Below, one piece after another: positions 45,980 to 58,215 of a stretch of DNA of 64,000 nt; position 1 is the stretch's first letter, and each line of letters starts with the position of its first letter. Made by a program: the position numbers and the translations under genes. The stretch spans positions 114,496,509-114,560,508 of the forward strand of contig CP136068.1 of NCBI GenBank assembly GCA_032622095.1, read 5' to 3'. The notes below the pieces were generated by a model. The model had not been told where the DNA came from, made no database searches, and saw only the letters and a program-made list of their open reading frames with translations. This DNA is from Siphonodentalium dalli (Eukaryota > Mollusca > Scaphopoda > Gadilida > Siphonodentaliidae).

Positions 45980-46475
45980 CCATAGTTACACAAATATAGA
46001 TAAAGGTCATCGTAGCATGCATTGCATGAGTATATATACCTGTAGTTCCCGATAAATATAGTTAAAGGTCATCGTATTGTGCATTGGATGAGAATATATA
46101 CATGTAGCTCCCGATAAATATAGTTAAAGGTCATCGTAGTATATTAGATGTATGGATATTGTTTGCAAATTCCCAAATATATGTTTATGACGTATATTAC
46201 CACATTTCCATCCATAGTTATGATGCATAGTAACCCTCCCCATTTATGTATGATGTATACGACGCACATCTTACAGTTATAATGTATATCACTCCTTTCC
46301 CATTTCATAGTTAAGTTCTATGCCAACATGTTAACGTGTATGTCAGATATGATAATTTGGGCAAACTATAAATAGTTGAAGGTTATCGTCTCTTATTGGA
46401 CGAGCAGTTACTCATAATATCGTTAAGGGTTATCGTTGCCCATACGATGAAAATTGTTAGTAAATTCATAAATAT
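45980..46475 (+). repeat. Degenerate minisatellite, ~63-bp unit
   Basis: 'aaatatagttaaaggtcatc' and relatives occur at about 45995, 46058, 46120, 46370 and 46420. The first three copies are close; the rest are diverged, with unrelated-looking sequence between. Confidence 0.6.
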
Positions 46476-46854
46476 ATGGATAGAGTTAAATGGTTTCCAT
46501 AGATGCATACATACAGCAACAGTTTATCGCTGTCAGATATTATATATTTTGATTTTATAAACCTTACTATAAATGGGACACCTTTTCTGGTGGTATGTTT
46601 ATGTATATGTTTATTGTTATGCAGTGTTTGACTATCAGTATATCCTGATGGTTTTGGAGGAAAAATAATTAACCAATTTTGGAAAATGTTTACTAAGACC
46701 ATGTCCAAAAGATAGCATTTAAAAAGTTGGGATCGAAAAAACTATACCAGCAAAGAGTTCTCAAGAGCGTAACTCTGGAATAACAGACATCAAATACAGC
46801 CTGTTTGTGTGATAGGTTTCGGCCCTATGTGTGGCCATGTCTACCAGTTTTGGA

Positions 46855-47260
46855 GTGGTTGTAAGGTTGTAGGCCGTTAATGACCGCAGTTGTACCGCCA
46901 TTCAACCACACAGTCAAGTGGTATCACCACGATTGATATTTTTCTTATACGGCATAACAATTAACATATCGCCCAGTTACATGTATGGAGTCTGCTATTC
47001 GTTTGATCGAAACGGTGGTGACGCTGTTATATTGTTGTGATATATGTATGTAATGACGGATAATCTCGGAGACACGTCTCCAAATCTGGGACACACATTA
47101 TCACTGAATCCGTCACAAGCTTTTATTAGAAGTTGACTTTGTTCACTGTAACGTACTACAGCTATGCTCTAATTAATAGTCCCCTTTAGCAAGGTTGTAG
47201 GGCATTAATGACACCGGTTATACCATACAGGCGTTCAACCACGGTCAAGTGGTTGACATG
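46855..47260 (+). repeat. Diverged direct repeat pair
   Basis: 'aaggttgtagg.c.ttaatga' with 'ttcaaccac' and 'gtcaagtgg' occurs at about 46862-46925 and 47190-47253. Nothing coding is between. Confidence 0.6.
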
Positions 47261-48574
47261 TGGCAATGCGGGTAATCTTACAACGGTATTAGTAATAATA
47301 TTTTGCGACCACTGTATTATTTTTTCACATGGCCACCTTACACCAAGTCCAGCTTTTTGTGAGCGCCATGGACCTTGTTAACTATACACAAAACAATATT
47401 TCAATTAATAATTTGTTTACAGCTTAATAAACATTCGAAGTTGGCCACTGACCGACATTCGCAACTGCATCATCAATTCAGCGTCAATAGTGCAGCGGCC
47501 AAATCGAAAAAGAGCTCAAGTTTTCGAGATACCCCTACCCCCGTAGAACAAGTTTAAAACAACCTTTTTAAAAGAAGAAATATATATTGTTTACGAAAAT
47601 GATAGTAAAAAATAACGGAATTGGTGGTGGCTATTGTCAAATCGACGATGAACGATACCCACCAGTGACTTTTACCAGAAATTAACGATTTTGGTAAAGC
47701 GAGGCTTGCAGCTATGTCCTAACTTATTTGCCAACATTGTTGGTGCTAAATTACTACATCATATCATATTTCTACTTGATATGAAAAGAGTATTGGTTAA
47801 TTTGGATTGTCCTGCCATTTGGAGCCGAAACATTTATTTTTTTGCTGAAAAATTGTTCTTTTTCACAAACATATTTTTTTCCAAATATTATCATTCACAC
47901 AGACATTGCAATAATGCCGAAATATTTAGTCCATATGGCGAAGCAGTTATCTGACAAACATAGGTAGTAAACAGTTAATAGAAATTTTGAACGGTTTGCA
48001 AAATAATGGATTTTAGCTACCCCTCCCCCATCACGTTTTTTTGTCGAAAAATTACATATTTTTTTTAAGAACTTTACCAAATTTCCCAATTGATCATAAT
48101 GGGACCCAGCATGACTCCTTTGCTGAAATTTGGGCCCGGGGACATTGCTGAAGTGATTAAAGACGTGATCGGGCTTTCAGACCCAAGTTACAACAACAAC
48201 ACATTTTATTGATAACAACTATACATAAATATGCATCGATATCGAATTTGTAGGACTGACATATTTGATATAAACAACATATGACACACACTATCTAAAT
48301 AAAGTTTCACAAATATGAAACAAAATCACTTTTGTTGCCAAAGTGATTCTTAGTGTCCCTCTAAATAATAATTAATATATAGAAAATACATATTATGTTC
48401 AAATGAATCCCCGCTATAGCCTCACCAAGGTGGAAGTTCTCTCAGCTTTATATACCAGTATATCTAAATCACAAGCAAAATACTGTGATGTGTAGTTGAG
48501 AGAACGTTGTCATATATTCAGTTCTTTTGGTGTTCAAGACTTAAAATAGGGTAGGTGCTCTCGAAACCATAGAA

Positions 48575-51430
48575 AAAAGGGTCTTTCTTATTTGCCGTTC
48601 GCTTTTAGTAAGGTGCCGCAGGCTTTCGGAAAACGAGCCCATCCAAAGTAATTAAATATTTTCGGATCGGATAGCCTTTTCTCCACACCCTCTAATAAAA
48701 CATATACATAATTTTAGTTGTGGTATGTTCCAATCAAGACTTCGGATAGGGTAGGGGGGTTACCAAAAAAAAAAATCGCCTTTCGTGTTTGCCAGCAGAT
48801 TATTGCAAAGTATCCCAGACTCCCAGAAGCCAGGAACCAACATATCCGTATAAATTGTTTACTTCATGATAGAACTACCCTCTGCCCATAGCCTCAGTTA
48901 AAACTGAGAGCGTATCCATTCAGTTCGTGGTGTTTTCAGGACTTAAAATAACGTAGGTGGTCACACAAACAGTTAAAATTTGCATTTTTGTTATTTTGTA
49001 AAGTGTCACAGGCAACCAACCAACACAGCCTTATATATCTCGTACTAGCAGGTGACCCGACTTCGTCCGGGCTGTGACCTTGAATTGACCATTTTGAAGA
49101 TCAAGGTCAGGTCGGGGTAACGATTTGACTCGTACAAAACACTCCCCGGACAAAATTATCCCTAGGTATAAAATTTCGTCGAAATCCGTCCGTTTTACCC
49201 GATTTGACCTTGAATTGACAATTTTGAAGGCCAAGGTCAGGTCGGGGTCACGATTTGACAAGTGCAAAAAACTCCCCGGACAAAATTAACCGTAGGTATC
49301 AAATTTCGATAGTGCCGGATTGAATAGCTCTTCAACCACACCATCTATTGATATTGAGAGCATAATCCCTTTTAGTGCGTGATGTGTTTCAAGACTTTAA
49401 ATAGGGTAGGGGTACATATATAAAACAGTGAACATGTGCCAGCCGCTTGATGTGAAGTGTCACATGATGCAGTCTTACGGGAACCAACACATCCATGGTG
49501 TGTATAAATTATCCTGATAAAAACTAACCTTTGGTCACACCCTCTGTTAATGTTAAGAGCATATCATTTCAGCATGTGGTGTCTTGAAGACTAGGGTGGT
49601 GGGTCCTCAAAATTTTGCCTTTCTTATCTTCCAGCCACTTTTCGTAAAGTAGTGTGCTCATGTTTTCTGAACCCAAATCAATCTATATAAATTGTGCACT
49701 TCCTTATACAACTGCCCATTGTCCATACACTCAGTTAATACCGAGAATATACCGTTTCAGTTCGTGTCGTGGTGTGTTCTAGTCTTCAAATTGAGTAGAA
49801 GTTCCTAAAAACAGTTAAAATAACTGTTTTTATTTGCCAGCCGCTTTTTGTAAAGTGTCCCTGACTGTCGGGTATAAACACATCTATACCAATTGTATCT
49901 TCTCTGATAGAATAGCCATTTGTCCATACCGTCGTTAGACATTGAGAGCACATCCATTGAGATAATGTTGGGTCCAATAGTTTACATCGTGTAGGGGGTC
50001 CCTCTAGATTCTCCTTTATCGTTTGCCATCTGCTTTTTGTAAGGTACTACTTGCATTCGTGAATCAACCTAGCATTAAACATTGCATCTTTTCTGACATA
50101 ACAGCCATTCACGCACAATCGCGGGTGATATTGATAGCATGTGCCTTTAGCTAGTGGTGTGTGCAAAACTTCAAATAGCGATTGGAGTCCCCTAAGACAG
50201 TGACAATTAGCCTTTTTCGTTTGCCAGCCGTTTGTTGTAAAGTGCCATAGACTTTCGGGAACCATTCCAACCATAACATATGTGTATTTCCGGATACTAC
50301 TACAATTTGTCCACAACCGCAGTTAAAATTTAGGGCATACCAATTAAGTTCCTGTCGTGTTTAAGACTTCAAGTGGGATAGTGGGGTCCTCAAAACATAG
50401 AACGTTCGCATTTTGTATTTGCCAGCCGCTTTTTGTAAAGTGGCCCAGGATTTCAGGGCAACCAAAACCACCCATATCAATTGATTATTTCCTGCTAGTG
50501 TTACCTTTCGTTTACACATTCAGCTAAGTTTTGGAGCATATAACTTCAGTTCGTGGTGTGTTCAAGATATTAATGGGTTAGGGGTCCCCCAAAATAGTGA
50601 TAATTCGCCTTTCTCATTTTCCAGCCGCTTTTTGTAAAGTGTCCTATACATTCGAGAACTAACTCAACCATGTATGCTGTGTATTACCAAACCACCCATA
50701 TAAATTGTATATTCCCTGAGAGCACAACCTTTCGTTCACACTGTCAGTTATTATTAAGATCACATCTTCAGTGAATGGTGTATTAATAGTTTACATGGCT
50801 TTATAAAGGGGTCCCACAAAACAAAAAAATATTCGTCCTTTGTCGTGTGCCATCCGCTTTTTGTAAAGTGTCAATGACTCTCGGTAACCAACCAATCCAT
50901 AAGCACTGTGTATGTCCTGATAGTACTACCCACTGGCCACATTCTCAGTCAATATTGAGAGCAATCCATTCAGTTTGTGGCGTGTTCAACTTTAATACTT
51001 CAATTGGGTATAGGGGGTCCTCAAAACATAGCAAATTCGTCTTACTTATTTATCAGCCGCATTGTGTAAAGCGACAGACACAATCCACCCATACAATTAT
51101 GTATTCCCCGATAGCACTACCTTCCGTTCATACTCTCAGATAATATAGAGAGCATATAGCTTAAGTTCGTATTGTGTTCAAGACTTTAAATCGGGTAGAG
51201 TGTTATCGAAAAATAGAAAAATTGCCTTTCATATTTGCCATGCAGCCATTTTTTGTAAAGTGCCACACTAGTTTGGGAAACAACCCATCCATAAACATTG
51301 TGTATTTCCTTATATAATTATGCTTTGTACACACCTTCAGTTAATAGTGAGATCATATTCTTTCAGTTCGTGGTGTGTGTTAATTACTTCTAATAGAACA
51401 TATTTGAACTAACTCCTGCCACATTGGTCA
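48575..51430 (+). repeat. Diverged ~200-bp satellite, about 13 units
   Basis: The anchor 'gccagccgctttttgtaaag' or a variant lies at about 48591, 48791, 48986, 49438, 49631, 49837, 50025, 50224, 50422, 50621, 50849, 51053 and 51242. Most spacings are 188-228 bp. The unit also has 'cagttcgtggtgtgttcaag' and 'aggggtcc.caaaa'. The longer gap 48986-49438 is explained by a nested repeat. Identity between units is far lower than in the 10.5-12.8 kb satellite, so this is an older array. Confidence 0.85.
49035..49320 (-). repeat. Inverted copy of the 20.3-kb repeat, nested
   Basis: It starts 'gacccgacttcgtccgggct' and holds two ~125-bp subunits ('gaccttgaattgac', 'aaaacactccccggacaaaa'). It is opposite in orientation to 20335-20640 and interrupts the 200-bp satellite, so it arrived after the array formed. 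Confidence 0.8.
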
Positions 51431-52699
51431 GACTAGTTTATGAGATATAAAATACAATGTCCATTTTTCTATATTTTGGTCGATTTAGAGACACTAACAA
51501 TAATAACTATGGCAGCAACAATGATTTTGTTCTGTATATGTTAGTCTATATTATGTGTCGTTTATTACAAATACTTTAGTTTTACAAAATCGCTATATAT
51601 TAATATAAAATTAAAAGTTATAAATTAAATGTGTTGTTGTTGTAACTGGGGGTTTGGAAGCATGAGAACGTCTTTAACCTTTGACTTTGTCTACGTATCC
51701 GGTTGCCATCTCATGAATCATGATTTTGTCCCATTAGAATCATTTAGAAAAGTGTGTGTTGTCGTTCTCATAAATATGTATCTTTTCGAACATAACATGT
51801 TCGGGAAGCGGTAGCTAAATACAATATATGGCAAACCATTTACAATTTCTGTCAAATTCTGTCTACATGTAATGTCCAGATATTTTAGTACTATAAAATC
51901 GATGTTAATGCATGCATGCAGAATTACCTGTTATCAATACAATATGTTGTTGTTGTGACTGGGGGTCTGGAAACCTGAACATATCTGTAATCAATTAAAC
52001 GGTATCTCTGGACAAACCTTTCAGTACAAGATTCATATTGGGTCCCATTAAGATCAATTATAAAAAAATTGTAAAGTCGTTATCAAAAATATGAAATATT
52101 TCGACAAAAAAATTGTTTGGGGGAGGTGTAGCTAAAATCCAGTATCTCGCAAACCGTTCAAAATTTCTGTTAACTTCTTCCCATATATGCTTGTCAAATA
52201 ACTGCTACACCATATGGATTAAATAGTTCGGCATTATTGCATTATCCGTGTGAATGATGTTTGAAATAAAATATTATTGTGAAAAGGGGCGATTTTTCCT
52301 TAAAAAATATAAGTTTCGGCTCCAAATGGCAGGAAACTTCAAATTAACCAACACTTTTTGTATTTCAAGTAGAGATATGATATGATGTAGTAATTTTAAC
52401 ACCAACAATGTTGGCAAATAAATTAGGACATTGCCGCAGGGCTCACTTTACCAAAATCGTTAATTTCTGGAAAAAGTCACTGGTGGGTATCGTTCATCGT
52501 CGATTTGACAATAGCCACCACCAATTCCGTTATTGTTTACTATCATTTTTGTGAACAGTATATATTTCTCCTTTAAAAAAAATTGGATTCAACTTGTTCT
52601 ACCGTGGGTAGGGGTACCCGACCACTTTTGGCGTTTGGCCGCTGCACTAATACGTCAGCTTAGTGCATTCGTACGCGGATGGTATAGCGGGTGGTTTCG

Positions 52700-53349
52700 G
52701 TGGCCAATATTATCACTGGAGCTTTCACATATACCCGTCTGCAAACCTCGCGTAATTCGCACAGCGTTCGTCTGGGCTGACAACAAATATTTTGGCCAAT
52801 GTGTTGGCCAATTCTGAAATTTTGGGGCCAATTAAAAAAAAACTTTGGCCAAATTGAATCTTCATTTTCTGGTCTCACAATTAATGAATATTTTTGTTTT
52901 ATTTAACATCTAACGTTCTCCACCTTTGTTACTTGAAAATATACAACTACCCACCATCTACCCAGGGATGTGGCTAGAGGGGGTGTGGGTGTGTCTCACC
53001 CCCCCCCCCCCAGCAGAGAGCTATATTTTCAATAGTTGGAAATTTCATACCTGCCACAATTGATTATAAAACAATTTATTGGGGGGAATTTATTGTTTTT
53101 CGACCAATATTTGCATATGTTCCTATTTTTGGTCAAACATTTTGACAGAAATGGTCATCAGTAGGAAATTTTCCAACCTTAGGGGGGTGACAGGTTGGAA
53201 ATTTCCAACACTTGGAAAGCTTGTGTCCTGGCCCCTCCCCCGTGGCCAGTCAAAAACTTCTAGTTAATTTAAGAAAACAATATTGTCATACAATTGGTCA
53301 ACATTGTCATTGGAATTGTCATCAGTTGGAAATTTTCCAACCTATTATT
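52700..53349. repeat. Repeat flanking the minus-strand LINE (left)
   Basis: 'ggttggaaatttccaacact', 'tggaaagctt', 'aacaatatt.t.atacaa.tggtcaa' and 'atggtcatcagt' recur in 58.2-58.5 kb. A C-run (52999-53011) and 'gggatgtggctagaggg' lie just outside, the latter inverted at about 58755-58785. A further 45-bp block, 'gaatatttttgttttattta', is repeated directly at 52872 and 59025. Confidence 0.6.
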
Positions 53350-53872
53350 ATTTGTTTATTAACCTCCAGTAATGAAGAGCATACACAACTTATAATTATG
53401 GTACAGGCGCTATGTCGTATGTACACACAAAGTACACAAATATATATACAGAAGATATTAAATACATGTTACTGTGCAGCGTGGATGTATAATTTGAGTC
53501 AATGAGGACAGAAAGAGAAATACAGAATGTGAGAGACAGTCTGGATGATTGAGCTGTTAGGTATAACACAAATAGTTTCTGTCAACTGTAATATGTTCAC
53601 GTCATCATTACCCATGCAGTCTATTTGTTTCGGTTACCATGTCACACGCATATGGTCATCTCGTCCTGACTATGGTGTAATAGAGAATTGTCTCGCGTGT
53701 ATGTGTGAGTCGGTCAGACGACGTTATGAATGGTTGTTGGGTCTAACTATAATATTTCCTTTATACAGGAATGTGGCTGCAAATATTATAATGTCGGGCC
53801 AGGAATCCGCGACAGGTACAGGTGGATCGAAATTAATTCCCCTAGTAGGAATTGCTGGAGACACAAAACATT

Positions 53873-56219
53873 CTATACCAAAACGATCCAAAAGAATTGT
53901 CCAAAATGGTATCGAAGAAGATGCATTGGGTAAGCGTTACACGAGTTAGTTATGTGCTCCATCTCATTGTTGAATGAAAGTCCACATGCGCTGCAGCTGG
54001 TATTGTTGTTGAACAGTGTTCTGTTCAGCAGCAGTGCTAAATGTTTCAGTTCTTTTGATTTGTCAGGTCTAGTGGACAACAGCTTCCAGATACTCCAAGT
54101 GGAGAGTGGATCGCTGTGTATGGTACACAGTTTTCGAGTATGGTTTTCATTACTCACAGAAGTGTTCCAAAGATCAGTGTAATAAGACTTAACCGCAGAA
54201 GTGATTACACGCTTCCATGAAGCTTTTGACGGGAATGTTCCATGCTTGAGAAAATCAGTGAGGTACGAATTTAGCTCATATAGTTCGAGTATGTCCGTCA
54301 CATCCTTTACAAATCCTGTTATTCGGGTGCCGAACAGATGGTGTTGATACAAAGTGTACAGGAATATTTTCAATGGAGCCTGGTGCGCAGCAGGTAAATT
54401 AACAAGATCTCCTAGGAATGCAAGTTTGCGAATGTGTATCTGTCTCTGGATAGGTAGGTATGCCAGAAGACTGAGTGACATATTTGTGCTAGCTCTGCTG
54501 GGGAGAGACTGTATGTGTTTGACACATGTCCGAAACGATTTTTCAATTGTATACTCTGCCTCCTTGTTCGGCGAGTAGAGAAGTTCTGAACCATATAAAG
54601 CCCTTGGAAGGACGATACTGTATAGTAGCTTTGACATTGTTAGTGGGGTACACATTTGAAGAGATTTCTTTCCTGCTGTTGAGAAGTAGGTTTTCCTCAT
54701 AGAATTGGATATCTCATTGGCGCGATTGGACGAGTGATTAAATTTATGTTGAGTAATGCCAAGATGCCTACATTCTGTTGACTCTGACAGCACTTGATTT
54801 CCTAGGTACCATGTGCGGTCAACAAGATCGTGGTGGCGCTTTGTCTCGTTGAAAACCATAACAGAGCTTTTAGATATCGAAAAGCAGAATCTCCATCTAA
54901 CACTGTAGTTATAACATGCGTCTAGTAGTTTATCAAGACCTAGCTTGTGCATGGATATGACACAAATATCATCAGCCGTTGTTGGGGATGTGCAGTTAAC
55001 GTTGCCAATGCGCATACCATAACTAGAAGATTCCAGTTCCTTAAGCAGATCGTTTATAAACACCAGTTAGAAAAACGGAGATGTTACGGCTCCTTGCCGA
55101 TTTCCTTGGCATATTTGGAATGATTTCGACAGTATTCCGTTAAACAACACTTGACTGTAGCAATTACCTAGCATGTTTTTAATGACGGGCAGAATTTTGC
55201 CTTCAAATCCGATATGGCTAAGTTTAACCAGAAGACCTTCATGCCAAACTCTGTCGAACGCCTTTTGAGAGTCCAAGAAACATATATATGCCTTGGAATC
55301 CTGGTCATGGGCATACCTAATAGCTTCTTGGACTACAAACGATGTCATGTTACATCCAATTTTCTTCTGGAAACCAAACTGAAGGTCGTGTGGGAACGTA
55401 TTGTTCGGTAAGAAGTCCATGAATCTTGTTAGGAGAATAGCCTCAAATAGTTTATATACAGGAGAGAGTAGCGTTATGGCACGGTAACTATCAGGGGATT
55501 GTTTCTGCTTCGGTTCGCCCTTATAGAGGGGAATAACTATACCAGCTTTCATATCAGTTGGTATCCATTCAGATGAGAGTATGCCATTATATAGCGAACA
55601 AAGCGCACACAACAAAGATTCAGGTGCAAAGATGAGATGTTCGTTGGTGATGCTGTCTACACCACCAGCTTTATTTCGTTTCAGAAGCTGTACGTGTGCG
55701 ACAACTTCATCCACAGTGATCTTGTTGCATAGTCGATCGGAATCGTAACCACCGTGTGTTCCTGACAAAAGTTTATCTAGTTTATCCAACACACACTGTT
55801 CTACGTCAGGTTCGTTGTGTGCACTGACGGAATCTAGTGATTGAAAATACGTGCTCCACCCTAATGATAGCGATTTCGCGTCCGTACACATTCCTTCATC
55901 GAAGTCTATTCCTGGGGATATAGTACGTGAAAACGACTTAGACCTAGTCATACGCCAGAATGCCGTGGAGTCAGTGTTTGCTGCTCTTTCGACGTCGAGA
56001 AGGAATTTTCTCTCATGTTCCCGGGCAGCGTTCCGTAAGCCTCTGCGGAACTCACGTTTAGTTTCCTTATAATGTAGGTAGGATTTGGAACTGAAAGAAT
56101 GCATCTTCCCTTAAGAAATCCAGTGAGAGCGGGCTCTCTTCACACCATCGCGCAGTGCACCAAGATCAGCACTCCAATATGGTTTTAAGAATTTGCAGAA
56201 ATCACGCTTCCCTACTGCG
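53873..56219 (-). pseudogene. LINE ORF2 reverse transcriptase and C-terminus
   Basis: One frame runs from about 56219 to 53873, interrupted by only two TAA stops (just before 56104 and at 55064-55066). Motifs in the upper part, numbered from the Met at 56104: 'LKRNKAGGVDSITNEHL' at 141-157, 'SPDSYRAITLLSPVYKLFE' at 203-221, 'LQFGFQ' at 241-246, the catalytic 'CFLDSQKAFDRVW' at 275-287, and 'NRQGAVTSP' at 335-343. After the second stop: 'FINDLL', then 'TTADDICVIS', in which the catalytic Asp pair is kept and the usual Tyr/Phe is Thr. The last part has Cys-X2-Cys...His...Cys ('CSACGLSFNNEMEHITNSC'). The enzyme would copy element RNA at a nicked target. The two stops look recent relative to the frame's preservation. 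Confidence 0.9.
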
Positions 56220-56222
56220 ACT

Positions 56223-57011
56223 TCAGATGCTTGGTGTAAATACTTCTTTGTTCAGGAGAGGTTTTTTGTGTATGAATTGACAGCTCTCATCGAGGAAGGA
56301 CTGGTATTTTAGGATATCGAATTCAGAGATTATGATATGGTCAATAAGAGACGGGCTTGCAATGGAGGCGAATGGACGGAACGTGAACAGTGAACCAGTA
56401 CATAATTTCGATGATGTCGTGGACCACATGTTAGTGCGTGACAAGAAGTCGCGTAGTAGTGATGTTCGAGACACATGACTCACAGGGATATGATCGCTGG
56501 AGTGAGCAGGGATGTGGGCGTTGAAGTCACCCATTAGCACAACAGGACCGCGTTCTGACAAAAAGTTTGTGTGGTTTTCCAACATTGTCAGATAGTTTTC
56601 AAAATGATCGTCAGAATGATTGGTGCTTGGAAGATAGACTTGCACTACACTGATAGAAAGTTCTGCTGAAAGTCTAAGTTGAATACCAATGAATCTGTCG
56701 TCTGGAAATTCAAGGGTGACACAACGAGTGAATATGTCGCTCCTGACAAGTAAAGCAACGCCGTCTCTTGTGAACTCTCCGCCGTTCTTGCAAATAATGG
56801 TCCTTCCTGGTTTAGCAATAACAACATGGGATTGACTGATATTATCGAGTAAACATAAATTTTCTGAGTTCAACCAATGCTCGGATATTCCGACAAAGCT
56901 ATAGTTGTCGTAATGTACGAGAGGTAGTGTTTCGACGTCTTGATACCCGTGGCGTTCCATGTTAAAAATGAAAGATCTGTCAACTTATCTGTCATAAACT
57001 TTGCGTTGTGG
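56223..57011 (-). pseudogene. LINE ORF2 endonuclease (APE type)
   Basis: ORF2 begins at the ATG at 57011, overlapping the ORF1 stop, with 'LTDLSFLTWNATGI', the usual first APE strand. The frame shifts near 56915 into 'YSFVGISEHWL' (catalytic Glu27 of the longer open piece, 245 codons). It continues with 'VVLMGDFNAH' at 140-149 and 'SLIDHIIIS' at 204-212. The final SDH motif is missing: after 'SFLDESCQ' the sequence jumps to 'PLLNKEVFTPS', which a further frame shift connects to the linker before the reverse transcriptase. One frameshift and one deletion therefore inactivate this domain. Confidence 0.8.
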
Positions 57012-57812
57012 TGGTTCGGAACGCCATGGTCTGGCGTAAATTCCGTCAGGCCAACAGTTTTCCTGTCGAAGATGCTTTGCTTCGCTAGCCAGAATGTGAA
57101 TACGCGCTGACCGCGCTCTACCATCAGCGGTGCCCATCAGGCGGACGAACGTAGGGTTGATTCCTCTCTTTGTGAAGAAGTTCCAAATGTTTTGTTCGGT
57201 TGAATGAGGTGAAATTCGACCAACAAAGAACTTTCGTGCTCTTTTCTCTCGCCTAAACGGCACACATTTGAAGTCACTCGAGTCATTGAGCTCATTGGTT
57301 TCAGGTGGGTTGTCAGGGGGAGGCACTTTGTCTGCGATTGCACTGGCGAGGTCATCTGCCAGTCGCCCATTCGCGTGTGACATCGATTTGTTGCGCGGTT
57401 GGTCAGACGGTGAATAAACTGATATGCTGTTGACATGATCCTCCTGTTTTGAGTTAGTTTTCATTGGAATTTCGGTCTTGTTATGCGAAAACATATCTTG
57501 TGATCCAGGGTCGGATTGACTTCTATTCACAACAAGGTCGTGTTCATCAATAGACATCTTGGAAGCGTCACCACTGCAGACGGTCTGAATATCGCCTTTG
57601 TTGTGGCTTGATGACGAATTGTTTTTGTTCGTGCCAAGTAAATCTTTAATGATGGCACTAGCATATCTTGACCAATCGACTGGTGACGAATGACTGACCG
57701 GCTTTGGCACAACTGAGTTCACGTCATCCGTTGTCGGAGAATGATACATTGAATTTGAACTATTCTCATCTAATGGGTCCTTTGAATGTGATCTGGATCT
57801 GGAGCATTCCAC
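56985..57812 (-). pseudogene. LINE ORF1, C-terminal part with RRM-like domain
   Basis: 275 codons. Residues 1-185 are low-complexity, rich in Ser, Asp and Asn. Residues 194-264 ('KFFVGRISPHSTEQNIWNFF', then 'FVRLMGTADGRARSARIHI') resemble an RNA-recognition-motif fold, with the beta-1 strand and Gly-Arg-rich turn in place. It ends 'RKVYDR', and its stop overlaps the ORF2 start ('atgacagataa'), an arrangement used for coupled translation in some LINEs. ORF1 proteins coat element RNA. The true N-terminus lies upstream in another frame. Confidence 0.7.
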
Positions 57813-58215
57813 TTTAAACTGGACTCTTGGCCAGCCGTGGGCCGTACGTAGGAGTGTACATAGTTAGCAAGAGTGTTGTATTTTATGACAGTGTCTTGTG
57901 CAAGCAATTCGAACATGGTGGAGAGATGCTTTTCAACATTAACAACATATTTTTGTGAGGTTTCTGCCGTCGATGCACACTTGCTTTTGGAGTCCATCAG
58001 TTTTTTGTCGATCGAGTCATTTTTATTGGAAAGCGCAGACAGTCTCCTGTCGAGCGACTCGTTTTTTACGAAGGTCTTTGAGATGTCACTGACTTTATTG
58101 CTGACAGACTTAGTTTGAGGTGTTCGCACTTGCCTCGAGAATTCTGACGCGGTGTTTGAGGTTGTCAATCCCGCTGCATTTATCATCTGATAATCGTTCC
58201 AAACGAAGACTTAGT
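57770..58215 (-). pseudogene. LINE ORF1, N-terminal part (coiled coil)
   Basis: Two overlapping frames cover it: 'FTELSLRLERLSDD' and 'GIDNLKHRVRILEAS' first, then after a shift near 58125 'SNKVSDISKTF' and 'SLDRRLSALSNKNDSIDKKL'. The heptad-like spacing of Leu and Ile suggests the coiled coil that usually oligomerises ORF1 proteins. The second frame ends at 57770 and the downstream ORF1 piece continues in a third frame. There is no initiator within the element, so the 5' end is probably lost. Confidence 0.6.

Larger units (their letters stand above)
47450..52700. mobile_element. 5.2-kb inverted-repeat element with satellite core
   Basis: The left arm (about 47450-48400) and right arm (about 51470-52700) are inverted copies in the same block order: 'tagtgcagcggcc' (47490 against 52649), 'cctacccccgtagaacaagt' against its diverged complement, 'aattggtggtggctattgtc', 'gccaacattgttggtg', 'aatgggacccag', and 'gtgattcttagtgtccctct'. 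The right arm carries an internal duplication ('gttgttgttgt.actgggggt' at 51630 and 51950). Between the arms lies the ~200-bp satellite. No transposase, replicase or capsid-type frame is visible, so it is non-autonomous or a remnant. The outer ends are soft and I cannot define a target duplication. Confidence 0.7.
53350..58215 (-). mobile_element. Nearly complete non-LTR retrotransposon, decayed
   Basis: On the minus strand, from 58215 down: an ORF1 with a coiled-coil-like start and a C-terminal RRM-like domain, then ORF2 with an APE endonuclease, a reverse transcriptase and a Cys/His tail, a ~520-bp 3' UTR, and an end in 'ttaataaacaaataataata'. It sits inside a repeat whose 'ttggaaatttcc' motif appears at both edges, which could be a target duplication but is ambiguous because the motif is itself repeated. 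Several frameshifts and stops make it inactive. Group: Jockey/CR1-like, inferred from motifs. Confidence 0.85.

Noticed and set aside
47450-52700. Considered as a virus-derived or Polinton/Helitron-type large element
   Set aside because: No polymerase, capsid, protease, Rep or helicase frame is present in the interior, which is satellite.
53545-53949. 134-codon plus-strand frame
   Set aside because: It is antisense to the 3' end of the minus-strand LINE; a shadow.
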